Under the pieces are notes generated by a model that saw only the letters and a program-made list of their open reading frames with translations, was not told where the DNA came from and searched no databases. From NCBI RefSeq assembly GCF_014647055.1, contig NZ_BMOL01000012.1, positions 73,146 to 137,145 on the forward strand: 64,000 nucleotides of DNA, given 5' to 3'. Shown here one piece after another: positions 25,423 through 33,283 of this stretch. Numbering within the stretch: the first letter of the stretch is position 1; every line of letters begins with the position of its first letter. The translations under genes were made by a program, and so were the position numbers. Origin of the DNA: Deinococcus aerolatus. GTDB lineage: Bacteria > Deinococcota > Deinococci > Deinococcales > Deinococcaceae.

Positions 25423-25686
25423 TCAGGGCTGTTTGGCGAGGAAGGCCAGCGCCTTTTTCAGGATGTCGCGCTCCTGACGGGTGACGTCAAGCTCTTGTTC
25501 GAGCGCTCAGTGCTCAGGAAGCCCGGCCCGCTCCTACTTCTCGTTTTGCTGTCGCCAGCGCATGACGTGGTGAGGGGGAAGGCCCAGGTCACGCGCGACC
25601 TGGGCACGGCTCTTGCCAGTCGTTTTGACGAGCTGGCCAGCTTCCTGCTTGAATTGAAATGTGTAGATTTCTCTGGTTTTGGGCAT
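25423..25686 (-). pseudogene. IS3-family transposase orfA, with two premature stops
   Basis: ATG 25686 opens MPKTREIYTFQFKQEAGQL followed by an HTH (GKSRAQVARDLGLPPHHVMR WRQQNEK). The frame then hits TAG, continues ERAGLPEH, hits TGA, and continues ALEQELDVTRQERDILKKA, the leucine-zipper end typical of IS3 orfA, stopping at 25423. Two point nonsense changes in one small gene show long decay. Confidence 0.8.
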
Positions 25687-25751
25687 GATGACCTCCAGTG
25701 TCGGTCATCCCTAACTTTCCCTCCACCAAACCAGAGCAACTTCACAGGCAA

Positions 25752-25779
25752 AGCGCACCCTCCTGAAGGAGGGTGCGCT
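25752..25779. terminator. 12-bp perfect hairpin, probable terminator
   Basis: AGCGCACCCTCC, loop TGAA, GGAGGGTGCGCT. The hairpin lies between the IS3 remnant and the 3' end of the leftward secreted-protein gene, 70 nt past that gene's stop. It has no U-tract on either strand, so it may depend on Rho or act as a symmetric barrier. Confidence 0.5.
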
Positions 25780-25849
25780 GCTGCATCGCTTGACTGATCT
25801 GACCTGGACAACTTGTCGCTAAGTCAGCCGCGTGCACCAGAGCGCTGGA

Positions 25850-26434
25850 TCAGCTCCCCCCCTCTGGTGCGCTCGAATCGACGGTGCCTTCATTCGCCTG
25901 CCCCCGTGTCCCGTCGGTGCCGTCGCTTGTCCCGCGTGGTCCCTTACCGCGTCCGCCGTCACGTCCATCTGGTCCATGCATGCCGCGTCTGCCAGGGCCG
26001 CCCGGTCCGCCCATGCCGCGTCCGCCCAGCATGGCGAACGGCTGGTCCTTGAGACGGGTCTTCATATCGGCAGCACGGTTACTGGCGATGTCGCCACTTT
26101 TCACGCCCTGATCGATGGTGGCGTTCCCGGCGGCCAGAGCCGCCGCTTTGAGTTTGTCCACACTGACGCCCAGTCCGGCGGCCAGCTTTTGCAGGTAGAT
26201 GTCGGCGTAGTTGGTGCCGCTGCCCTGCTGGCGCTGGGTCTGCTGCCCCCTCCCGTTCTGGTTCTGGTTGCGCTGCCCAGGCTGTGCGGGCTGAATACGC
26301 TGGGGCTGCGCCTGCGTGGTGGGATTGGCCGCGGCGGTGCTGCTCTGCTGGGCCAGGACCGTGCCTACCGTCAGGGGCAGGGCAGCCAGGGCAATCAGGG
26401 GCGTTTTGCGAAAAATCATTTTGAATTGACTCAT
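25850..26434 (-). CDS. Secreted Gln/Gly-rich protein of unknown function
   Basis: A 194-residue exported protein. ATG 26434 follows AAGGAGG. A signal peptide (KTPLIALAALPLTVGTVLAQ) leads into a Gln/Asn-rich linker (QPGQRNQNQNGRGQQTQRQQ). A compact helical segment follows (YADIYLQKLAAGLGVSVDKLKAA through SNRAADMKTRLKD), and the tail is Gly/Arg/Asp-rich and disordered-looking (GGPGGPGRRGMHGPDGRDGG). The helical block resembles short domains of unknown function in exported proteins of other bacteria. It shares an overall layout with the secreted protein at 29193-29792. It is separated from the PepSY gene by a strong hairpin, so it is probably its own unit. Confidence 0.7.
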   Translation of the reverse strand: MSQFKMIFRKTPLIALAALPLTVGTVLAQQSSTAAANPTTQAQPQRIQPAQPGQRNQNQNGRGQQTQRQQGSGTNYADIYLQKLAAGLGVSVDKLKAAALAAGNATIDQGVKSGDIASNRAADMKTRLKDQPFAMLGGRGMGGPGGPGRRGMHGPDGRDGGRGKGPRGTSDGTDGTRGQANEGTVDSSAPEGGS

Positions 26435-26898
26435 GCGGAGTCCTCCTTGAAGGGTGCAGACCAGAACCGGTTCCTGGTCCTGCATTCAGCCTCTCAGCCC
26501 GACGAGAACAAACGGCCCAGGAACCGCCAAGAACCGGCGAATATGGTGTGGAAGGGTAGTGACTGAAACTGCCCAGGCCCCTTGCTTCCCGGGCGTTGGA
26601 CTGCTTCGGTGCTTAACCAGACTGATCTCGCTTTCAGCCGCATTGAGCCACATGGCCCTGCTTCACCTCACGGTCAGCCGCGCGGATGAAAGCGTGGGGG
26701 GCAATGACTCGGCCATCATCGAGATGCAGTGGGGCGGGCAGACCCTGACCACCGTGGGCATTCCAGTGCTGGGTGTGGCTGACGGTCAGTCGGAGGGGAC
26801 CCACGAGCAGGGAGGCGCGTATGCAACGCGCCTCCCTGTCGGTCCTGAGTGAAGATTGCTGGGATTACCTCTGCCCATTCCGTTCCGTGGGCTTCCCT
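26435..26898. other. Intergenic region, 464 nt
   Basis: It holds the promoter side of the leftward secreted-protein gene and the hairpin at 26808-26838. A rightward frame from ATG 26652 (67 codons, MALLHLTVSRADESVGG...) exists but has no ribosome site or recognisable domain, and I do not call it. Confidence 0.5.
26808..26838 (-). terminator. 13-bp perfect hairpin after the PepSY gene
   Basis: CAGGGAGGCGCGT, loop ATGCA, ACGCGCCTCCCTG, about 60 nt beyond the PepSY stop. It closes the long leftward operon. No U-tract is present, as with the hairpins at 25752 and 61582. Confidence 0.55.
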
Positions 26899-27558
26899 TT
26901 AGCCCAGCGCCCGCCAACCCAGCACAAGCACGATCAGCGAGGCGACGCCCATGACCATCAGCGCCTGAGCGCGGGTCTTTTTCAAGTACAGCAGAATGCC
27001 GATACCCGTCACCGCCACCAGCGTCAGGATCCCGCCGCTGACATCAATCAGCCACTTCCAGGCTCTACCCGTATCCCGGCCCTTGTGCAGGTCATTCAGA
27101 ACCGCCACGCCGCCCTGCGCCAGCACGGTGGTGTGGTAGTTGCCGGTGGCCGTGTCGATGTAGGTGTCGGCGCTGTACCCCGGCCCCAGGAACGAGATGC
27201 TGGCCTCGGTGCCGTCGATTCGCGTCTCTCCCGCTCGGCCCCTGAGGCCGTGTTGGGCGCGCAGTTCCTCGGCCACCGTCAGCCAGTCCACCTTGCCGGC
27301 GCTGATCCAGCCTTTGGGCAGGGTGCCCATGACCTCGCGCCGCACTTCCGAGCCACCGAACGCCCAGTCGGGGTGATTGAGGGTGATACCAGTCAGGGCG
27401 AAGAACAGCACCACCAGCAGACTGATCATGGAGGTGTAGGTGTGCAGCCAGCGTACCCACACGTGGCTGCGGGCCTTGAGGGTACGGGGGCGGGAGGCCC
27501 GAGGCCGCGTCCGCACCTCCTGTCCCCCCGGCCCTTCAGGCTTTGCCGTAAGCGACAC
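26899..27558 (-). CDS. PepSY-domain membrane protein
   Basis: A 219-residue inner-membrane protein. One membrane segment at about 40-60 (SMISLLVVLFFALTGITLNH) is the PepSY_TM start. A periplasmic PepSY-like region follows (DGTEASISFLGPGYSADTYI, GNYHTTVLAQGGVAVLNDLHKG), then two more membrane segments (VSGGILTLVAVTGIGILLYL, ALMVMGVASLIVLVLGW). PepSY membrane proteins of this type are reductase-like partners of flavinylated or iron-related extracytosolic proteins. GTG start 27558 overlaps the DUF2271 gene by 23 nt. Immediate upstream genes are DUF2271 and ApbE, a set reported in surveys of ApbE neighbourhoods as an extracytosolic flavin redox module. Confidence 0.8.
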   Translation of the reverse strand: MSLTAKPEGPGGQEVRTRPRASRPRTLKARSHVWVRWLHTYTSMISLLVVLFFALTGITLNHPDWAFGGSEVRREVMGTLPKGWISAGKVDWLTVAEELRAQHGLRGRAGETRIDGTEASISFLGPGYSADTYIDTATGNYHTTVLAQGGVAVLNDLHKGRDTGRAWKWLIDVSGGILTLVAVTGIGILLYLKKTRAQALMVMGVASLIVLVLGWRALG

Positions 27559-28093
27559 TGGCGGCCTCGATGTCGTTGTCTGCGCCCAGCGTTTTCTTAA
27601 AGGCGCTGGCCCCCACCGTCACTTTCTCGCGGACCAGGCTGTAGGGGCCGTGTTCGCGGGCGGTCTCGATACACACGTAATAGTCTCCCTGCTCGGCCAG
27701 CGCGCCCCTGTCGGTCTTGCCGTCCCACTTGACCGCGTAGGTGCCGGGATTGCGGGTGGCGCTGCTGACGGTCCCGAGCAGCTCAGTGTTCTGCCGGGTC
27801 CAGCGGCGCAGTTCGGCCAGCCAGCGCGGATTCAGGCGATTTTGCTGTACCCAGACGGTCAGGTTGCGAACGGTGCTGCCCGCCTCGTTCTCGATCCAGA
27901 CGGCGACGTAGGGGCGTTTGATCCGTCCGCTGGCCTGGGTGGCCACCGTGAAGCTCACGTCCAGCGCCATGCCGGAGGTCCAGGGCTTGCCACTTGCGGC
28001 GCTGGCGAGACTGCCCGGAAAGACGCGTGAAAAGGTGAGGGCTGTGCCTGCGGCGGCCAGTTTGCGGAGGAAGGTGCGGCGGGTGTCGGTCAT
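27536..28093 (-). CDS. DUF2271 protein with Tat signal peptide
   Basis: A 185-residue protein. The N-terminus TRRTFLRKLAAAGTALTF is a twin-arginine signal followed by a hydrophobic stretch ending SLASAAS, so it is exported folded, often a sign of a cofactor. The rest is DUF2271 (YVAVWIENEAGSTVRNLTVW, GTYAVKWDGKTDRGALAEQG, DYYVCIETAREHGPYSLVRE), a fold resembling FlgD-like Ig domains. It lies between ApbE and PepSY genes. A cofactor-carrying or redox-partner role is inference. I see no exact S/T-G-A-S/T flavinylation motif in it. Confidence 0.82.
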   Translation of the reverse strand: MTDTRRTFLRKLAAAGTALTFSRVFPGSLASAASGKPWTSGMALDVSFTVATQASGRIKRPYVAVWIENEAGSTVRNLTVWVQQNRLNPRWLAELRRWTRQNTELLGTVSSATRNPGTYAVKWDGKTDRGALAEQGDYYVCIETAREHGPYSLVREKVTVGASAFKKTLGADNDIEAASVAYGKA

Positions 28094-28149
28094 GGCAGAG
28101 TCTCCTGAAAGGGAAGATAGAGGGGCAAGGTTGGAGAGGGGCTAAAAAT

Positions 28150-29109
28150 TCAGTAGGCTGGCCCATCTGGAGGCCACAGGCTGCTGAGAAAGCGCTGTCC
28201 TTCCCGCGTGACCACCAGGGCCGCGCAGCCGGGCAGGGTATTGACCAGGGCCAGGCCCTCCGCGACGCCAAGCACGCTCAGCGCTGTGGCAAGCGCGTCG
28301 GCAGTGGCGCAGTCAGGGGCCGTGACGGTCACGCCAGGAACGTGCTGAACCGGCTGACCACTGCGGGGGTCCATCAGGTGGGAGTGCCACTCCTCGCCCA
28401 CCTGCACGCCCCGGTGGGCGCTCCCACTGCTGGCAAGTGCGCCGTTCTGGACATGCACGGTGGTCAGCGGCGACGCGTCGTCGCGGGCGCTGAACGGATC
28501 GGCCACCGTGACCTCCAGCCCTTGCCCGCCCAGCGTTCGCAAGTCCCCGCCCGCATTGATCAGCACGGCCTGAATGCCAGGAGAGTCCCAGGCCAGCTCG
28601 GCCATGCGGTCCACGATCCATCCTTTCGCCAGCGCGTCCAGCCCCAATGGAGACGTGGCATGCAGTGTGGCGGCGCCGTCCGGGTGCAGGGTCCAGGGAA
28701 CTGCCTGTAAGCGGCCGACCGCCGCTGCCAACTCCCCAGCGTCCGGCCCCTGGCCCTGTGCAGCGGCCGTCTGCCACAGCCTGCCCAGGGCGTCCGCACC
28801 GGGATGAAAGGCCCCGCCCGTTTCTACGCGCCACCCCTCGGCCAGGGCCAGTACGGTCTGCAATTCGGGGCTGAGATGAATCCGCTCACCGGGTCGGGTG
28901 AGCCAGCGGGACAGTTCGCTGTCCGGATCAAAACGGTTGAACACCGCGCTCAGCCGCTCCAGTTCACCCAGCGCGGCAGCCTCGGCAGCCTCGGCCTGAG
29001 CGCGGCTCCGGGCCACCACCTGGATCTCGACCTCCGTGCCCAGCAGCCGCTCGTAGACGCTGTGGAGCCGGTAAGGGGGCCGGATCAGAGAGGTGAGTGA
29101 CTGAAGCAT
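28150..29109 (-). CDS. apbE: FAD:protein FMN transferase
   Basis: A 319-residue ApbE protein, which covalently attaches FMN from FAD to a Thr/Ser of exported target proteins using Mg2+. Recognisable are LLGTEVEIQVVA, VFNRFDPDSELSRW, GGAFHPGADALGRLW, LDALAKGWIVDRMAEL, INAGGDLRTLG, and the C-terminal HSHLMDPRSGQPV and VTAPDCATADALATALSVLG. No clear signal peptide is visible. ATG 29109 fits family N-termini; GTG 29196, in a GTGA overlap with the upstream gene, would add 29 residues and is a real alternative. It is followed by DUF2271 and PepSY genes, likely partners of the flavin modification. Confidence 0.88.
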   Translation of the reverse strand: MLQSLTSLIRPPYRLHSVYERLLGTEVEIQVVARSRAQAEAAEAAALGELERLSAVFNRFDPDSELSRWLTRPGERIHLSPELQTVLALAEGWRVETGGAFHPGADALGRLWQTAAAQGQGPDAGELAAAVGRLQAVPWTLHPDGAATLHATSPLGLDALAKGWIVDRMAELAWDSPGIQAVLINAGGDLRTLGGQGLEVTVADPFSARDDASPLTTVHVQNGALASSGSAHRGVQVGEEWHSHLMDPRSGQPVQHVPGVTVTAPDCATADALATALSVLGVAEGLALVNTLPGCAALVVTREGQRFLSSLWPPDGPAY

Positions 29110-29192
29110 GGGCAGAGTCTGGAGTGACACGCCGAAGATCCCATGAAGGTCCGGCGCAGCCTTGATGGACCTGGGCTGGCTGGACCCTGGCT

Positions 29193-29792
29193 TCACTTCT
29201 TTTGCAACACGGCGATATAGGCCTTCAGTGCGTCGGCCCCGCGCCCCGTCTTGAAGGGGTTGAACTTGGCAGGGTCAAACTGGCCGCCCTGGGCGTTCTG
29301 CCCCCCCGCATTCGCGCTGCCGGCCCCCTGACGGCCGGGACGCTGGCCGCCGCCGATGCCTCCGGGCAGGCCTGGAATCCGCGCGCCCGCCCCGCCCTGA
29401 CCGCCGGCTGCTCGCTGGCCACGCTGCGCCGCCCGCTGCTGCTCGGCCTTGAGCATCAGGCTGTCCAGCGCCGTGAGCTGTTTGTCGGTCAGAATCTTGT
29501 CCTCAATCTGACTCAGGTACTTCTTGGCGTCGTTGGGTTGAATGGCCGCGGCCTTCTGCAAGGCTGTGAAGATGGTCAGCAGGCTCTTGGCTTGGGCCTT
29601 GCTCATGGCGGTGGCCTTGTTCTTTTCCAGTTCGGGCAACATCTGCACCGTCTGCGACAGATCATTGACGGGCTGCATCTGAGCGATGCGGGCGCGTTGC
29701 TCCGCCGTGGGTTGGCGGTCCTGTCCACCCTGCTGGGCGCTAGCGATGGTGGTGAGGGCAAAAGTGGCGGTCAGGAAGAATGCTTTTCTCAT
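29193..29792 (-). CDS. Secreted Gln/Gly-rich protein following a MacB-type permease
   Basis: A 199-residue exported protein. ATG 29792 follows AAGGAG; the signal peptide MRKAFFLTATFALTTIASAQ is clear. The mature part begins with a helical region (EQRARIAQMQPVNDLSQTVQ, NDAKKYLSQIEDKILTDKQL) that recalls Spy/CpxP-like or DUF-type helical periplasmic proteins. A Gly/Gln/Arg-rich tail follows (GGIGGGQRPGRQGAGSANAG) and then a short conserved-looking C-terminus (KTGRGADALKAYIAVLQKK). Proteins of this layout occur beside MacB-type export systems. A periplasmic chaperone or adaptor role is only a guess. Confidence 0.72.
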   Translation of the reverse strand: MRKAFFLTATFALTTIASAQQGGQDRQPTAEQRARIAQMQPVNDLSQTVQMLPELEKNKATAMSKAQAKSLLTIFTALQKAAAIQPNDAKKYLSQIEDKILTDKQLTALDSLMLKAEQQRAAQRGQRAAGGQGGAGARIPGLPGGIGGGQRPGRQGAGSANAGGQNAQGGQFDPAKFNPFKTGRGADALKAYIAVLQKK

Positions 29793-29847
29793 GGTGTTGC
29801 TCCTTGGAAGGGGTGTGAAAGACGAAGAATGTTTATAATGGTCAAGC

Positions 29848-31167
29848 TCACTCGTAGCGCAGGCTGTCCACCGGATCGAGCCGCGCTGCTCGCGCCGCCG
29901 GGTAGTAGCCGAAGAAGATGCCCACCAGCGCGCTGAAGATGAAGGCGATAACGATGGGCGTGGCGCTGAACACCGGCGCGATGTCAAAGAAGTTGCCGGC
30001 GTAGGCCGCCGCGACGCCCAGCCCCAGGCCGATGATGCCGCCGCCGATGGACAGCAGCGAGGCCTCCACCAGAAACTGCGTCAGAATGTCGCGCGGTTTA
30101 GCCCCAAGCGCCTTGCGCACGCCGATTTCGCGGGTGCGCTCGGTGACCGAAACCAGCATGATGTTCATGATGCCGATGCCGCCTACCAGCAGGCTGATGC
30201 CGGCGATGGCGCCCACCAGGATGGTCAGCGTGGAGGTGATGGCATTCAGGCTTGCCAGACTGTCGGCTTGGTTCTGCACCTGAAAGTCGAGGTTCTCGGG
30301 ATCGGTCTGGTCATGGCGCACGCTGAGCAGATCAGTCACGTCGGTCTGCAGCGCGGTCAGATCTTTGGCGTCCGCCGCCGAGATGTACACGTTGCTGACC
30401 GTGGGCTGCCCGCCCGCACTGTTGGTGCGCGAGAAACGTTGCAGGTAGGTGCTCAGGGGCACCAGCACCTGGCTGTTGGCGTTGCCGAAGCCGCTGTTGC
30501 CCTTGTCGGGCAGCACGCCCACCACGGTAAAGGTCACGCTGCCCAGGCGAATCTTCTGGTTCAGGGCCTCTTCAGGGGCCGCGCCCTCGCCCCACAGGTC
30601 CACCAGCACCTGGTGGCCAATCACGGCGGTGCGCTTGCGGCCGTCCACGTCGGCCTGCGTGAAGTAATTGCCCGCCTCGACAGGGCTGTTGCGTACCGTG
30701 GCGTAGGCGGGCCAGGTTCCCACCACGCCCGCCTGGGTGTTCAGGCTGCCCAGCTTGGCCTGCACGTTGCTGTTCACACTGGGGGCCACGCCGCTCACGC
30801 GGTCTCCAAAGGCGGCGGCCAGCGCCTCGGCGTCCTTGATGGTGATGGTCTGGCGCGGGCCGCCGCGCACCAGGGTGCCGCCCCCGCCGCCGCGCGCACT
30901 CTGAACGGTCAGCAGGTTGGTGCCCAGCGCTTCCAGGCGCCCCGTGACGCCCGCCGTGCTGCCCTGCCCGATGGCCGTCAACGCCACCACCGCCGCCACG
31001 CCAATGATCACGCCCAGCGCCGTCAGGATGCTGCGCATCGGGGTGCCGATGATCGCCCGCCACGCAATCGTGAAGGCCCCGCCCAGGCCAATGCCGCCGC
31101 GCCGCAGGGGAAGAGAGGCAGGCGCCGGGCCCGCAGCATCACGCACCAGATCAGAGGTGGTGGTCAT
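29848..31167 (-). CDS. MacB-type ABC permease
   Basis: A 439-residue type VII (MacB/FtsX-fold) ABC permease without the fused ATPase. An N-terminal membrane segment (SILTALGVIIGVAAVVALTA), a large periplasmic MacB_PCD domain (about 60-290), and three C-terminal segments (LVGAIAGISLLVGGIGIMNI; IGLGLGVAAAYAG; FIFSALVGIFFGYYPAARAA) are visible, as is the family motif ERTREIGVRKALGA. These proteins drive periplasm-to-outside efflux by mechanotransmission with MacA and TolC. Its ATG overlaps the ATPase stop (ATGA, 31164-31167). Substrate unknown. Confidence 0.9.
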   Translation of the reverse strand: MTTTSDLVRDAAGPAPASLPLRRGGIGLGGAFTIAWRAIIGTPMRSILTALGVIIGVAAVVALTAIGQGSTAGVTGRLEALGTNLLTVQSARGGGGGTLVRGGPRQTITIKDAEALAAAFGDRVSGVAPSVNSNVQAKLGSLNTQAGVVGTWPAYATVRNSPVEAGNYFTQADVDGRKRTAVIGHQVLVDLWGEGAAPEEALNQKIRLGSVTFTVVGVLPDKGNSGFGNANSQVLVPLSTYLQRFSRTNSAGGQPTVSNVYISAADAKDLTALQTDVTDLLSVRHDQTDPENLDFQVQNQADSLASLNAITSTLTILVGAIAGISLLVGGIGIMNIMLVSVTERTREIGVRKALGAKPRDILTQFLVEASLLSIGGGIIGLGLGVAAAYAGNFFDIAPVFSATPIVIAFIFSALVGIFFGYYPAARAARLDPVDSLRYE

Positions 31168-31910
31168 GGGCCGCCCCGTCTGGGCGTCTGCCGCTGATCG
31201 GCTTCCACCACGCCGTCACGCACACGGATGACGCGCTCGGCGTACGCCCCGATGTCCGGCTCGTGCGTGACCAGGATGACGGTGGTGCCTTCGGCGTGCA
31301 GTTCACCGAACAGGGCCATCACCTCCTCCCCGGTGCGGGTGTCCAGGTTCCCGGTCGGCTCATCGGCCAGCAGCAATCTGGGGTTTCCGGCCAGAGCGCG
31401 CGCCACCGCCACCCGCTGTTTTTGCCCGCCGCTGATCTGGCTGGGCAGGTTGCGGGCCTTGTCCCCCAGGCCCACACGGCGCAGCACGTCCAGGGCGCGG
31501 TCCCGGCGCTCAGCGGCAGGCACCCCCGCGTAGGTCAGCGGCACCTCCACGTTCTCCAGCAGGTTCAGGCGGGGCAGCAGGTGAAACGCCTGAAACACGA
31601 AGCCGATGTCGGTGTTGCGGGCCTCGGCGCGTTCGTTCTCGGACAGGGTGGTTACGTCACGCCCAGCCAGATGGTAGCTGCCCGCGCTGGGGCGGTCCAG
31701 CAGCCCGATGATCTGCATCAGCGTGGTCTTGCCGCTGCCTGAAGGTCCCATCAGCGCCACCATCTCACCCTGGGCAATCTGCACGTCCACGCCCTTCAAG
31801 GCCTCGAACACCATTTCGCCCTGCTCGTAGACCTTGCGGACGCCGCGCAGATCCACCACAGGTGGAATGCGAGAGGAGACTTCTGGTGGAACGAGGGCCG
31901 GGGCCGTCAT
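31164..31910 (-). CDS. MacB/LolD-type ABC ATP-binding protein
   Basis: A 248-residue ATPase: Walker A GPSGSGKT, Q-loop, signature ISGGQKQRVAVARALAG, Walker [14 protein letters not shown]-loop VTHEP. The LDRPSAGSYHLAGRDVTTLS stretch and GNLD are typical of the MacB/LolD/FtsE group. It pairs with the MacB-type permease, whose gene it overlaps by ATGA, and it overlaps the adaptor gene upstream in the same way. Confidence 0.92.
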   Translation of the reverse strand: MTAPALVPPEVSSRIPPVVDLRGVRKVYEQGEMVFEALKGVDVQIAQGEMVALMGPSGSGKTTLMQIIGLLDRPSAGSYHLAGRDVTTLSENERAEARNTDIGFVFQAFHLLPRLNLLENVEVPLTYAGVPAAERRDRALDVLRRVGLGDKARNLPSQISGGQKQRVAVARALAGNPRLLLADEPTGNLDTRTGEEVMALFGELHAEGTTVILVTHEPDIGAYAERVIRVRDGVVEADQRQTPRRGGP

Positions 31911-33283
31911 CGCCCACCGCCAAAGCCGCCGCCAGGAATGCCGCCCCCAGGCACGCCGCCAAAACCGCTGTTGCGGGTGCCGGAACTGCTGCCAGAGGTG
32001 CTGCGCGTGGTGCCCGGCACAATCACGTCCTGCCCCGACTCCAGCCCCTCGGTCACGACAGTATTCGTGCCATCGGTGGCCCCGGTCGTGACACGCACGC
32101 GTTGCGGCTCCGCGCCCGCTGCCCCGGGAACCTCGACGTAGCTGCGGTTCCGCACGGTCTGGATGGCTCGGCTGGGGATCAGCAGCCCACGTTCCTGGGA
32201 CTGGATGATCTCGGCCTCGGCGGTCATGCCACTTCTGAGCTGACCGTCCGGGTTGGGCAGCGTCACGGTGGCGGTAAACACGCTGATGCCGCTGGACTGG
32301 GTGGCGCCCGGCGACACCCGCACGACCTCGCCCGTGAAGGTCTGGCCGTCGTAGGCGTCGAGCGTCACTTCTGCGGTCTGTCCAGCCTGCACTCCCGCAA
32401 TCTCGGTCTCATCGATCTGCACGGGCAGATTCAGGGTGGTGTCGTCCAGAATGGTCAGGATGGTGGCCCCGCTGCCCACCACCGTGCCCGCATCGGCGCT
32501 GACGGTGCTGACCACGCCGCTGATCGGCGCGTAAAGCTTGAGGCTGGCGCGTGACTGCTGCGCGGTCCCCAGCGCGGCCTGGGCCTGTTGCACGGCGATC
32601 TGCGCCCCGCGCAGGGTCTCGGCGTCACTGTTTTGCCCGCTGGTGTTCTGCGTCTGGGCTGCCCCCAGGGACGCGCGGGCGCTGGCCAGCGTCAGCTGCG
32701 CCCTGTCCACGCTGGCCTGCGCGGCGTTCAGATCAGCCGTGGACAGCGCTCCGATGGCATGAAGCTGCCGCTGGCCGTCCAGGTTGCGCTGCGCCTCGGC
32801 AAGACTCTGCTGGGCCTGCGCGACGCTGTTGCTGGCGCTGCTCACGCTGCTGCCGCGCTGCGCGGCGCTGCTGGTCTGGCCTGCGCGGGTGGCGTCCAGG
32901 CTGGCCCGGGCCTTGTCCAGATTCAGTTGCGCGGTCTGAACGCTCTGCTCCACCGCGTCGCTGCTCAGTCGGGTCAGCAGCTGACCCCTGCTGACCCGCT
33001 CGCCCACCGGCGGCACACTGCCCACGGTGCCCGCCTGATCGGCCCCCACGGTGCGGGTGGCTGCTGGCTCCAGTGTGCCGGGGCCGCTGACGCTGATGCG
33101 GACCTGGCCGCGCTGCACCTGCGCGGTGACCACCGTGGATGCCGGAACAGACGTCCCAGCCTGCGTGCGGGCCAAGTAGATGCCGCCGCCCACGCTGCCC
33201 AGCAGCAGCGCGCCCAGCACGAACAGCGGCCAGCGGCGCGGGCGTGCCACCCTGCTGCGCGTGGTGGGAGTAGTAGTGGTCAC
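31907..33283 (-). CDS. MacA-type periplasmic adaptor protein
   Basis: A 458-residue membrane-fusion protein. An N-terminal anchor segment (WPLFVLGALLLGSVGGGIYL) is followed by lipoyl halves, a long alpha-helical hairpin rich in Ala/Gln/Ser (about 110-225), and beta-barrel and membrane-proximal domains. The C-terminus is a Gly/Ser tail (NSGFGGVPGGGIPGGGFGGG). It bridges the MacB-type ABC pair to a TolC channel. The Gly-rich tail resembles that of adaptors from bacteria lacking a classical outer membrane. It overlaps both neighbours by 4 nt. Confidence 0.9.
   Translation of the reverse strand: MTTTTPTTRSRVARPRRWPLFVLGALLLGSVGGGIYLARTQAGTSVPASTVVTAQVQRGQVRISVSGPGTLEPAATRTVGADQAGTVGSVPPVGERVSRGQLLTRLSSDAVEQSVQTAQLNLDKARASLDATRAGQTSSAAQRGSSVSSASNSVAQAQQSLAEAQRNLDGQRQLHAIGALSTADLNAAQASVDRAQLTLASARASLGAAQTQNTSGQNSDAETLRGAQIAVQQAQAALGTAQQSRASLKLYAPISGVVSTVSADAGTVVGSGATILTILDDTTLNLPVQIDETEIAGVQAGQTAEVTLDAYDGQTFTGEVVRVSPGATQSSGISVFTATVTLPNPDGQLRSGMTAEAEIIQSQERGLLIPSRAIQTVRNRSYVEVPGAAGAEPQRVRVTTGATDGTNTVVTEGLESGQDVIVPGTTRSTSGSSSGTRNSGFGGVPGGGIPGGGFGGGR

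Larger units (their letters stand above)
24998..25686 (-). mobile_element. Decayed IS3-family insertion sequence
   Basis: Remnants of both IS3 reading frames lie in order on the minus strand: orfA (25423-25686) with two in-frame stops, and orfB (24998-25411) with its central catalytic part deleted. No terminal inverted repeats or target duplication could be recognised. The element cannot move on its own. Confidence 0.8.

Noticed and set aside
26652..26852. 67-codon rightward frame between two leftward genes
   Set aside because: No ribosome site, no domain, and it runs into the operon-end hairpin.
31907..33283. TGAT string in the MacA-like protein as a flavinylation site for the ApbE enzyme
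   Set aside because: The segment VRVTTGATDGTN aligns with an ordinary adaptor beta-barrel turn, so the match is probably chance.
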